Below, piece after piece: positions 44,502-52,046 of a DNA stretch of 64,000 bases. Within the stretch, counting starts at the first letter, position 1. Each line of letters opens with the position of its first letter. Both the position numbers and the translations under genes were made by a program. Location: assembly GCA_017961625.1 (NCBI GenBank), contig JAGCWY010000098.1, positions 1 to 64,000 on the forward strand, read 5' to 3'. The notes beneath the pieces are model-generated. The model did no database searches, was not told the DNA's origin, and was given only the letters and a program-made list of their open reading frames with translations. Origin of the DNA: Ruminococcus sp. Its GTDB lineage: Bacteria; Bacillota; Clostridia; Oscillospirales; Ruminococcaceae.

Positions 44502-46784
44502 TTATCGTTTAATGTCGCGCTTTGCATTCTTCTCAAAGAATTCAAGTATCTTTTCTGGCGGCATAGGCTGACCGTAGAGGAAGCCCTGACCGTAGTCACA
44601 GCCTGCCATTCGCAGTATGGATTCCTGAACGTTGTTTTCGATGCCCTCTGCGATAGTTTCTATTTTCTTAGATTTTGCAATGCGTATTACTGCAGAAACT
44701 ATCTCGTAGGCTATATTATCGTGCTCGATGTCCGTAATGAAGGAGCGGTCGAGTTTCAGCAACGTTATAGGGAGCACCTGTAAATAACTCAGTGAGGAAT
44801 AGCCCTTTCCAAAGTCGTCCATAGCTAACTTAACACCGAGATCTCTGATCTTGTTCATCTGATCCACGGCAAAGTCGATATCGCTGAGGGCGAGACTTTC
44901 CGTAAGCTCTACCTCAAGCCACTGAGGATCGAGAGCGGAGCGTGCAAGAGCTTCAAACACCTTTTCCTTGAGGTCGGTCTGATAGAAGTCGGAAGAGGCG
45001 AAGTTTATCGACATAACTATAGGCGGATAGCCCATTTTCTGCCACAGCTTGTTTTGACGGCAGCCCTCGTTTAGCACGAATTCGCTTATCTTGCCTATGA
45101 GGTGAGAGCTTTCTGCGATAGGTACGAACGAATCCGGACCAATGATAGTTCCGTCAGGTTTTATCCAGCGTATCAGCGCTTCAACGCCCATTATTCTGCC
45201 TGATGTCAGGTCTATCTTGGGCTGATAGAAGAGCTGGAGCTCGTTATTGTCTATTGCCAGTGCGAGTGCCTTTTCAAGCTCGGTATTTCCGATTATGGAA
45301 TCGTGCATACTTGGCTCGTAGCCGCAGACGCTTCCCTGTATTCCAGTATTTGATTTAAGAGCAAATTCAGCGTGCTCCATTACCTCAAGGAAGGAGTTGC
45401 CATCTTCGGGCATTTTAGAGAAGCCGGCAGAGCAGGTAAGGCTTATTGAAGCAAAATCGTCAACAGCGAGCTTTGTGAAGTCTTCCTGTATGGATTTTAC
45501 TGTTCTTGTCGGCATTTCCTCGTCGCCATAGTCTCTGAGGAGGAGGGCGAAGTTATCACCGCTTATTCTTGCGGCAAGTCCGCCAGGAGTTACGTATTTA
45601 TAGAGTATGTGTGCGAAGTTTTTAAGCACATAATTTCCATTGTTGTAGCCACAGGTATCGTTGATGATGTGGAATCGGTCTATATCCAGGACTATTATCC
45701 AGAATGAGTAGTCCAGTATCTTACATGAATCGAAGATCTCCTGACCTGTCACAACGAGCTTGTTGCGGTTTGCTATCTCGGTAACGTCGTCAATGTACGC
45801 AAGGCGCTCGATAAGGATATCCTTCTCGTGTTTCTGTGTTACATCGATAACGGCTCCGCCAAAGAGGGGAGAATTGTTACCAGAGCCGAGGATTGACTTA
45901 AGTCGGAAGGAGTACCAGCGGTAGGCTCCATCGGCGCTCTTGACCCTCATTTCTATGGTCTTTGCGGCGGATATGTCCTTATTGCGGATAGCTCCGTCAA
46001 ATTGCAGCCTGTCATTTGGGTGTATTATGGAGCGTAGCTCGTTTACATTTATAGTGCCGCTTTTTAATCCCAGCATGTGAGCAAGCTCGGGAGAAGCACG
46101 GAATACCTTCCTGTCAGTACTCATTATAAGTCCTATTTCAGCAAGCTCCATTGAGGAGTGGAAGAAATCGTTTGCGCTTGCGAGATTAACACGCATTTTT
46201 TTCAGCTCTGTGAGGTTGAAGCCTGTGCTGAGGAAAAGAGCGCGCTTTCTCGTCTTTTTAACCATTGAGGTGCTCCATGCTATAGAAATAAGGGAGCCTG
46301 AGGGGTTACGGAAGGTGGATTCATAGGAATTGCTTCCAACAATCTTCTCAAGGGAAAGGGGATCCGGATTTGTTATTCCGAACGCCGTCCATACTCCCTC
46401 CATTTTGTCGGAGTATTCGGCTGTGATGCCGAGAAGGTCACGTAGCTTTTTATTTATATATACGTAGGCAAAGTCATCGGTCCATATAATCATCTCGGTG
46501 TTGAGGTTTTCGGTGACCTTGATGATATCGGACTCGTCCACAGAGGTCTTCTTGTTTTTATATATCCAACCCGATATCGCAAGTATCAGTGTAGCACATA
46601 TCATCGTACAAACATATATGATGAGAGTGGTCTTTGCGTTTTGCGGATATAGTATACAATATGAAATCAGTAATATGGTCGCGGTAACTATGATAATAGC
46701 TGCTGCAAGAGGATTGAAGCTGCTTGTTACTCTTTTTACTGTGTTTTTTCTTTTGTTTTTATGTCGGCTTGATCTTTTGTTCAC
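44502..46784 (-). CDS. PAS-GGDEF-EAL c-di-GMP signalling protein
   Basis: Two membrane segments lie at about residues 25-45 and 50-72. Two PAS-like domains follow (about 90-205 and 210-320). The GGDEF domain (about 325-490) has ISGDNFALLL in place of the GGDEF motif, so cyclase activity is doubtful. The EAL domain (about 500-755) has GVEALIRW, AMDDFGKGYSSLSYL, LKLDRSFI and IAEGIEN, and should hydrolyse c-di-GMP. The start is GTG 46784 after GGGAGGCGG. A good promoter stands upstream (46822-46850). Confidence 0.92.
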   Translation of the reverse strand: MNKRSSRHKNKRKNTVKRVTSSFNPLAAAIIIVTATILLISYCILYPQNAKTTLIIYVCTMICATLILAISGWIYKNKKTSVDESDIIKVTENLNTEMIIWTDDFAYVYINKKLRDLLGITAEYSDKMEGVWTAFGITNPDPLSLEKIVGSNSYESTFRNPSGSLISIAWSTSMVKKTRKRALFLSTGFNLTELKKMRVNLASANDFFHSSMELAEIGLIMSTDRKVFRASPELAHMLGLKSGTINVNELRSIIHPNDRLQFDGAIRNKDISAAKTIEMRVKSADGAYRWYSFRLKSILGSGNNSPLFGGAVIDVTQKHEKDILIERLAYIDDVTEIANRNKLVVTGQEIFDSCKILDYSFWIIVLDIDRFHIINDTCGYNNGNYVLKNFAHILYKYVTPGGLAARISGDNFALLLRDYGDEEMPTRTVKSIQEDFTKLAVDDFASISLTCSAGFSKMPEDGNSFLEVMEHAEFALKSNTGIQGSVCGYEPSMHDSIIGNTELEKALALAIDNNELQLFYQPKIDLTSGRIMGVEALIRWIKPDGTIIGPDSFVPIAESSHLIGKISEFVLNEGCRQNKLWQKMGYPPIVMSINFASSDFYQTDLKEKVFEALARSALDPQWLEVELTESLALSDIDFAVDQMNKIRDLGVKLAMDDFGKGYSSLSYLQVLPITLLKLDRSFITDIEHDNIAYEIVSAVIRIAKSKKIETIAEGIENNVQESILRMAGCDYGQGFLYGQPMPPEKILEFFEKNAKRDIKR

Positions 46785-46821
46785 AGATACCGCCTCCCTT
46801 CAAACATATTTACTCATTTAC

Positions 46822-46850
46822 ATTATAGCAATAATAGCCGAAAAAGTCAA
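46822..46850 (-). promoter_or_regulatory. Promoter for the PAS-GGDEF-EAL gene
   Basis: On the - strand TTGACT (46850-46845) and TATAAT (46827-46822) are separated by 17 bases. The leader to the GTG start is about 30 bases. Confidence 0.8.
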
Positions 46851-47012
46851 TCAAAAATTTACGTGTCCTAACAAATTTGATAAAATTGACGGAAATTTAC
46901 AAGAATATTTCACGTAATATACACTTTTGTCAAATATAATGCTATTAAGGAGAGGCGAGTTCAGCCATGTTCAAGCCTATATTAAAGCAGCAGGAGTTTT
47001 TCTAAGTGAATC

Positions 47013-47041
47013 TTGCTATTTGATGTATTATATGATATAAT
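47013..47041 (+). promoter_or_regulatory. Extended -10 promoter for the two-component operon
   Basis: TTGCTA (47013-47018) and TATAAT (47036-47041) are 17 bases apart and TGA precedes the -10, forming the extended TGNTATAAT element. Confidence 0.75.
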
Positions 47042-47108
47042 GTACATCAGAAAGTTTTCGTACTCCGGCGACTTTACCGGACTATAAATAAATACACGGA
47101 GGTAAATT

Positions 47109-47786
47109 ATGGCACATATTCTTATTGTTGACGACGAAAAAAATATCCGCAATGTAGTTCGCGAATACGCTGAATTTGAAGGATATGAGGTTACCGAAGC
47201 CGAGAACGGCATGGAAGCTGTCAATCTCTGTCATGACCATGATTACGATCTCATCATAATGGATGTAATGATGCCTAGACTTGACGGCTATTCAGCGTGC
47301 AAGGAAATACATAAGACCAAGAGCATACCTGTTATCATGCTTTCTGCAAGAGGCGAGGAATACGATAAGCTCTTCGGCTTTGAGATAGGTATAGATGACT
47401 ATGTTGTAAAGCCTTTTTCTCCAAAGGAACTTATGGCAAGAGTAAAGGTAGTCCTCAAGAGAAACACTCATCAGGATGAGGCTGTATCACCGGATAAATT
47501 CTCATTTGACGGACTTGATGTGGATATAGCCGGCAGAGAGGTATACGTGAATGGCGAAAAAGCTTCGATGACGCCAAAGGAGTATGATTTACTGTTCTAT
47601 CTTGTAAAGAACAAAAATATCGCTCTTTCAAGAGACAAACTTCTTGAAGAGGTATGGGGCTATGATTTCTTCGGCGACGATCGTACTGTAGATACTCATA
47701 TAAAAATGCTCAGAAACAGTCTCGGAGAATACCGCAAGTTCATCGTTACGCTGAGAGGAATGGGATATAAGTTTGAAGCCGATTAA
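47109..47786 (+). CDS. OmpR/PhoB-family response regulator
   Basis: The 225-residue protein has a receiver domain (1 to about 120) with the acidic pair in VDDEKNIR, phospho-acceptor D52 in IIMDVMMPR, and Lys in VVKPFSPKE. The C-terminal winged-helix DNA-binding domain ends with RTVDTHIKMLRNSLG and TLRGMGYKFE. It should control genes in response to the adjacent kinase. The start follows CGGAGGTAAA. Its target genes are unknown. Confidence 0.94.
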   Translation: MAHILIVDDEKNIRNVVREYAEFEGYEVTEAENGMEAVNLCHDHDYDLIIMDVMMPRLDGYSACKEIHKTKSIPVIMLSARGEEYDKLFGFEIGIDDYVVKPFSPKELMARVKVVLKRNTHQDEAVSPDKFSFDGLDVDIAGREVYVNGEKASMTPKEYDLLFYLVKNKNIALSRDKLLEEVWGYDFFGDDRTVDTHIKMLRNSLGEYRKFIVTLRGMGYKFEAD

Positions 47787-49212
47787 ACATTTCAGACGGG
47801 CAGGTAGTAGAATACCCCTAAAGTTCACTGTATGGCTGTATTTTATTATATTTACTATAGTGGTATTCGCTCTTCTCTGGCTTTTTCAGATATTCTATTT
47901 TGACAAGTTCTATCAGAGAATGAAGATACGTACTGCTGTGGACAGCATTGAGACGATAATTGATTCATATAATAATGATCCTAAAGATAAGTTCTATCGC
48001 AAATTCAATGAAGTTGCAGTCAAAAATGAGGTTTGTGTTCTTCTGCTCGACAGGTACGGCAGAGTTGATACAAAGAAGGAAGTAATAGCAAACTGTATCA
48101 TACATGACCGCAATTACAATAAGGAAGGTCTTGTCAGCAAAATACAAATGGCGGAGAACGGTTTTTTGACAACGACGGAGGTAAACCCGCGTACAAATGA
48201 GAATATGCTGATAGTGGGGTGCAGGCTAGGCAGTGCCTCTTCTCCTCAGGGATATCTGATAGTAAATTCAAGGCTTGACCCAGTTCCAAATACGGTATAT
48301 ATAGTAAAGAGCCAGCTCTTGTTCATTACGTCAATACTTATCGTAGTGGCTTTCGTGCTATCGCTTTATCTTGCAAAAAGAATATCTTCACCTATCGACA
48401 GGATAACAAAGTCCGCAGAAAGGCTCGCTAAGGGCGATTTCAGCACGAAATTCGACGGAAGAGGCTATCTCGAAGCAAAGCAATTGGCAGATACCCTTAC
48501 TTACGCAGAAAAAGAGCTCTCAAAGGTGGATACCATGCAGAGAGACCTCATTGCAAACGTATCACACGACCTGAGGACCCCTTTGACAATGCTCAAGGCT
48601 TATGCTGAGATGATACGTGACCTTTCGGGCGACAATCCTGTAAAGCGGAACGAACACCTTGAAATAATCATCAGCGAGACTGACCGCCTTGCATTGTTGG
48701 TAAACGATATGCTCGACCTCTCAAAGCTCGAGAGCGGCAAACAGAAGCTTTCTCTTTCTGAGTTCAGCATCACAGACAAGCTCGGTGAGATAATAGAACG
48801 ATTCAAGGGACTGTCCGATAAGAACGGTTATAATATAATGTTCACTCCGGATGATGACATGATAGTCTGCTGCGACGTTGTAAAGATTGAGCAGGTAATA
48901 TACAATCTTATAAACAATGCGATAAACTATACTGGAGACGACAAGAAGGTGTTTGTTCGCCAGATCAACAAGGATGACGGAGTTATCGTTGAGGTTGAGG
49001 ATACGGGAAACGGTATCGAGGAGGACAAGATAAAACTCATATTCGATAAATATTACCGTTCCGAGAACCACAAGCGTGAGGTAGTCGGAACAGGTCTTGG
49101 TCTTTCAATAGTAAAGGCTGTACTGAAAATGCATAATTTTGATTATGGAGTGCGCAGCACTCTCGGAAAGGGTTCTACCTTCTGGTTCAAGATAAGAAAT
49201 GTAAAAAAGTAA
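47773..49212 (+). CDS. Membrane sensor histidine kinase
   Basis: The 479-residue kinase has membrane segments at about 17-38 and 175-198 with an external sensor domain between them, a HAMP domain at about 198-250, the phospho-acceptor H265 in NVSHDLRTPLT, and an ATPase domain with NLINNAINYTG, EDTGNGIEEDKI and GTGLGLSIVKAVLK. TTG 47773 overlaps the response regulator by 14 bases, so the pair is coupled. The signal is unknown; the sensor part has no recognised ligand fold. Confidence 0.92.
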   Translation: MKPIKHFRRAGSRIPLKFTVWLYFIIFTIVVFALLWLFQIFYFDKFYQRMKIRTAVDSIETIIDSYNNDPKDKFYRKFNEVAVKNEVCVLLLDRYGRVDTKKEVIANCIIHDRNYNKEGLVSKIQMAENGFLTTTEVNPRTNENMLIVGCRLGSASSPQGYLIVNSRLDPVPNTVYIVKSQLLFITSILIVVAFVLSLYLAKRISSPIDRITKSAERLAKGDFSTKFDGRGYLEAKQLADTLTYAEKELSKVDTMQRDLIANVSHDLRTPLTMLKAYAEMIRDLSGDNPVKRNEHLEIIISETDRLALLVNDMLDLSKLESGKQKLSLSEFSITDKLGEIIERFKGLSDKNGYNIMFTPDDDMIVCCDVVKIEQVIYNLINNAINYTGDDKKVFVRQINKDDGVIVEVEDTGNGIEEDKIKLIFDKYYRSENHKREVVGTGLGLSIVKAVLKMHNFDYGVRSTLGKGSTFWFKIRNVKK

Positions 49213-49490
49213 CGGTATACAGGTATTACATTCAGTAAAACAGCAGCGCTGGCTTAAAATCGGCAGAAAGACGCTCGCGGTACATTTTTGACGTTCGCGT
49301 GAACTGAGAAAGAGTTGTGGATAAGCAAAAAATGTAATAACAGGCGATTATTTGATTACAAAATAATACGCCGAGTAATAAAAAGGTGGACGTTTATAAT
49401 GCTGCTTGTGCGATTTGCACAAAACCAAGAAATATGAAAGCGGATTTTTCTACGCTGTATTATCGCCTTTTTCACACAAAATACATAAAT
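49213..49490. other. Gene-free stretch upstream of the small RNA candidate
   Basis: I see no open frame with a binding site, no tRNA and no strong hairpin in this stretch between the kinase gene and the promoter at 49494. It contains scattered short repeats only. Confidence 0.5.
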
Positions 49491-49493
49491 GTA

Positions 49494-49502
49494 TGATATA
49501 AT
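49494..49502 (+). promoter_or_regulatory. Extended -10 promoter for a small RNA
   Basis: TGATATAAT at 49494-49502 is an extended -10 element. The -35 region at 49474-49479 is poor (ACACAA). Transcription would start near 49509. Confidence 0.55.
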
Positions 49503-49508
49503 GTAAAT

Positions 49509-49640
49509 GCTGAGGGAGAATATCCCGAAGCTGATTTTCATGGTAGTTTAATGTTTACCCCAACATTAAATTATTAAATCCCCAATAATCCCTATATCAT
49601 GGCAGATGAGCTTCCTGAAAAGGAGGCTCATTTGTTTTTT
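49509..49640 (+). ncRNA. Candidate small RNA with C-rich loops
   Basis: A stretch of about 130 bases between an extended -10 promoter and a strong terminator has no convincing reading frame. It contains GGGA (49514-49517) with TCCC (49523-49526), and a 9-bp stem TTTAATGTT (49547-49555) with AACATTAAA (49562-49570) whose loop is TACCCC. Two further C tracts follow at 49580-49583 and 49590-49592. C-rich loops of this kind in Gram-positive small RNAs often pair with ribosome binding sites. I cannot assign it to a known family; 6S RNA was considered but is not supported. Confidence 0.5.
49606..49640 (+). terminator. Terminator of the small RNA candidate
   Basis: ATGAGCTTCCT (49606-49616) pairs with AGGAGGCTCAT (49621-49631), with one mismatched pair, and is followed by a T tract interrupted by G (49631-49640). 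Confidence 0.8.
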
Positions 49641-49675
49641 ATAAAAAAATTTTGTTGCACAGAGGCAATTGCCTA

Positions 49676-49704
49676 TTGACAAATAATCGACAGAGATGTA
49701 TAAT
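49676..49704 (+). promoter_or_regulatory. Consensus promoter for metK
   Basis: TTGACA (49676-49681) and TATAAT (49699-49704) are separated by exactly 17 bases. Transcription would begin near 49711, just before the riboswitch. Confidence 0.9.
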
Positions 49705-49715
49705 AATCTTGTAAC

Positions 49716-49815
49716 CTTATCAAGAGCGGCGGAGGTAACAGGACCAATGAAGCCGCAGCAACCCGACCGAAATGAGTCGAAGGTGCTAATTCCTGCGGTT
49801 TATCCGGAAGATGAG
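49716..49815 (+). promoter_or_regulatory. SAM-I (S-box) riboswitch aptamer
   Basis: The leader shows the S-box pattern: CTTATC (49716-49721) pairs with GATGAG (49810-49815) as stem P1, the AAGAG kink-turn side follows directly, then GGAGG, AATGAAGCC, GCAACCC, and AAGGTGCTAATTCC. These are the conserved core segments of the SAM-I aptamer. Binding of S-adenosylmethionine should stabilise P1 and allow the downstream terminator to form, switching metK off when its product is plentiful. Confidence 0.92.
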
Positions 49816-49831
49816 GGCTTTGTGCAGTCAT

Positions 49832-49858
49832 GACTTCTCGGATAGAGAAGTCTTTTTT
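49832..49858 (+). terminator. Riboswitch-controlled terminator before metK
   Basis: GACTTCTC (49832-49839) pairs with GAGAAGTC (49845-49852), followed by six T residues. It lies between the SAM aptamer and the metK binding site, as expected for transcription attenuation. Confidence 0.9.
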
Positions 49859-49877
49859 ATTTTCAGGAGGTTTTTTT

Positions 49878-51062
49878 ATGAGTAAATGCTTTTTCACATC
49901 CGAATCAGTAACTGAGGGACATCCCGACAAAATCTGCGACCAGATTTCAGACGCTGTTCTCGACGCTATCCTTGAACAGGACAAGCTGGGCAGGGTTGCT
50001 TGTGAGACATGTGTAACCACTGGTATGGTGCTCTGTATGGGTGAGATAACTACCTCAGCTGATATAGACATCCCCAAAATCGCACGTCAGGTCGTTATAG
50101 ATATTGGTTACGACAGAGCAAAGTATGGCTTTGATGGACATACCTGCGCTGTACTTACATCTATCGACGAGCAGTCTCCCGATATCGCAATGGGTGTAAA
50201 CGAGGCTTTCGAGTACAGAGAAGAGAACGGCGAGTCCGATGGACTTTCCAACGGAGCTGGAGATCAAGGCATAATGTTCGGTTACGCCTGCAATGAGACT
50301 CCTGAACTCATGCCTCTTCCAATATCCCTTGCTCACAAGCTCGCTATCAAGCTCACAGAGGTGCGCAAAGACGGAACTCTCCGTTATCTCCGTCCCGATG
50401 GAAAGTCACAAGTCACTGTTGAGTACGTTGACGGAAAACCTGTAAGAGTTGACGCTGTAGTTGTTTCTTCTCAGCATTCTGCTGACGTTTCTCTTGAACA
50501 GGTTCGCAAGGATATAGAGGAATACGTTATCAAGGCTATTATCCCTGCCGAGCTTATGGACAAGGATACAAAGTTCTTCATCAACCCCACAGGACGTTTC
50601 GTAGTAGGCGGTCCTCAGGGCGACAGCGGTCTTACCGGACGTAAGATAATCGTTGATACATACGGCGGATACTCTCGTCACGGCGGCGGAGCATTCAGCG
50701 GCAAGGACCCGACGAAGGTTGACAGAAGCGCTGCTTACGCTGCACGTTATATTGCAAAGAATGTTGTTGCAGCAGGTCTTGCTGACAAGTGCGAGGTACA
50801 GCTTTCCTACGCTATCGGTGTTGCAAAGCCTATCTCTGTGCTCGTTGATACATTCGGTACAGGCAAGGTGGATGAGGAGAAGCTTTCGGCTGCCGTTTCA
50901 AAGGTATTCGATCTCCGTCCAACTGCTATCATTGAAATGCTCGATCTTAGAAAACCTCAGTATAGACAGCTTGCGGCTTACGGTCACATGGGACGTGAGG
51001 ATCTTGGCGTTGCTTGGGAGAAGACCGATAGAGTAGACGCTCTCAAAGCTGCTCTATCATAA
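49878..51062 (+). CDS. metK: S-adenosylmethionine synthetase
   Basis: MetK joins methionine and ATP to make S-adenosylmethionine. Motifs include [30 protein letters not shown] and [18 protein letters not shown]. At 394 residues it is full length. I chose ATG 49878 after CAGGAGG (49864-49870); a longer frame would run through the riboswitch terminator. Control by the S-box aptamer upstream gives feedback by its own product. Confidence 0.97.
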   Translation: MSKCFFTSESVTEGHPDKICDQISDAVLDAILEQDKLGRVACETCVTTGMVLCMGEITTSADIDIPKIARQVVIDIGYDRAKYGFDGHTCAVLTSIDEQSPDIAMGVNEAFEYREENGESDGLSNGAGDQGIMFGYACNETPELMPLPISLAHKLAIKLTEVRKDGTLRYLRPDGKSQVTVEYVDGKPVRVDAVVVSSQHSADVSLEQVRKDIEEYVIKAIIPAELMDKDTKFFINPTGRFVVGGPQGDSGLTGRKIIVDTYGGYSRHGGGAFSGKDPTKVDRSAAYAARYIAKNVVAAGLADKCEVQLSYAIGVAKPISVLVDTFGTGKVDEEKLSAAVSKVFDLRPTAIIEMLDLRKPQYRQLAAYGHMGREDLGVAWEKTDRVDALKAALS

Positions 51063-51071
51063 GGCACATAT

Positions 51072-51503
51072 ATGGAAGAGCTTCGTAATTACCTTGTGCT
51101 TAAATTCACCAATGCGGTTTTTATTGAGATTTTCGGCAGATATGCCTCAAATTCGGAAATGGCTGAGTTCGTTGCCGAGGACGGTTCTGTAAGTATGACC
51201 TTCAGAATGGTTAACGGAGTTCTTGAAGCTCCCACTACATGTGAGCAGTGTCTGAGCCTGATGTATGTACTCTTTGAGACAAATCCGGATTCCGCAGTGG
51301 GAAGGGTATATAAAGCACATCAACGTGAGATACTCCGCGAGACACTGTACAGGCTGACGCAGGTGCTTGATGGTTTCAGCGATATACGCATGACTATACA
51401 CGCCGAGAAGCGTGATGATAAGTCTCCCGGCGGTATCAGGACAACAAATAATGACGTTACAATCAAAAGGATGCGGAGTACGGAGACCTTTTCCGGGAAA
51501 TAA
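51072..51503 (+). CDS. Hypothetical protein cotranscribed with metK
   Basis: I do not recognise this 143-residue protein. It starts 9 bases after metK, so it shares its message and the riboswitch control. No signal peptide or membrane segment is visible. The N-terminal 50 residues look like a small alpha/beta domain, and a CEQCLSLMY segment lies near residue 60. The C-terminus is basic. Its link to SAM metabolism is inferred from position only. The start lacks a strong binding site (TCATAAGGCAC), so coupled translation is likely. Confidence 0.65.
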   Translation: MEELRNYLVLKFTNAVFIEIFGRYASNSEMAEFVAEDGSVSMTFRMVNGVLEAPTTCEQCLSLMYVLFETNPDSAVGRVYKAHQREILRETLYRLTQVLDGFSDIRMTIHAEKRDDKSPGGIRTTNNDVTIKRMRSTETFSGK

Positions 51504-51581
51504 ATCTTGCAAACAGGTCTTGTGCGTGCAGTAACCATATCGTCCGCAGGGATCTTAACGTCCAAAAGAAGATATTAATAC

Positions 51582-51628
51582 ATGCCATAAAGAAAGTGAT
51601 TTTTCATTTCACTTCTTTATGGCATTTT
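51582..51628 (+). terminator. Rho-independent terminator after the metK operon
   Basis: ATGCCATAAAGAA (51582-51594) and TTCTTTATGGCAT (51613-51625), with a one-base bulge inside the extended stem, form a long hairpin followed by TTTTCT. Confidence 0.85.
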
Positions 51629-51970
51629 CTATCAGGTTAGACTGTAGCCCATAGTCAGCAAAGCTGACAGCAGAAGCTCTACGACTTTTGCCTGAGACAA
51701 CAATATCTTAATGGAGGTCTTTCAGTATTTTAAAATGGATAATACTGTCTCTTATTAAACAGTAAACTTTTTAGGAACTATCGTTACTAATGACTTTACC
51801 ATATTTATATGAGATAGCGTTTTAATGAGTATTATTGATATTTATATTTTTCTGTTCTGTTTTGTACAGTCAATAATAGTTAACTGAGAGGTAGTCAATT
51901 TTTATGTATTATTATTGTTAAAATGATACAAAAATGCGTAAAAATAATTCAAAAGTACATACGCGGAATG
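51629..51970. other. Gene-free stretch upstream of the dockerin gene
   Basis: No open frame with a binding site or known RNA is visible. An ACTGT...ACAGT hairpin-like repeat lies near 51747-51771. The stretch is A/T rich. Confidence 0.5.
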
Positions 51971-51999
51971 TTGACTTGACTTATTAACAATGATATAAT
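51971..51999 (+). promoter_or_regulatory. Promoter for the dockerin esterase gene
   Basis: TTGACT (51971-51976) and TATAAT (51994-51999) are 17 bases apart and TGA precedes the -10, giving an extended -10 element. The leader to the start is about 45 bases. Confidence 0.8.
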
Positions 52000-52046
52000 T
52001 ACTGTAGATAATTATGCGTACTTTGTACGGAATTGGAGGAGTTTAA

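Larger units (their letters stand above)
46785..47108. other. Divergent promoter region between c-di-GMP gene and response regulator
   Basis: This gap of 324 bases holds a - strand promoter (46822-46850) and a + strand promoter (47013-47041). The stretch 46851-47012 shows no gene with a binding site. An imperfect CCGG...CCGG hairpin lies in the response regulator leader near 47061-47083. Confidence 0.7.

Noticed and set aside
49509..49640. 6S RNA or signal recognition particle RNA
   Set aside because: The length and the pairing pattern do not match; there is no long closing stem with a central bubble and no GGAA-type SRP tip.
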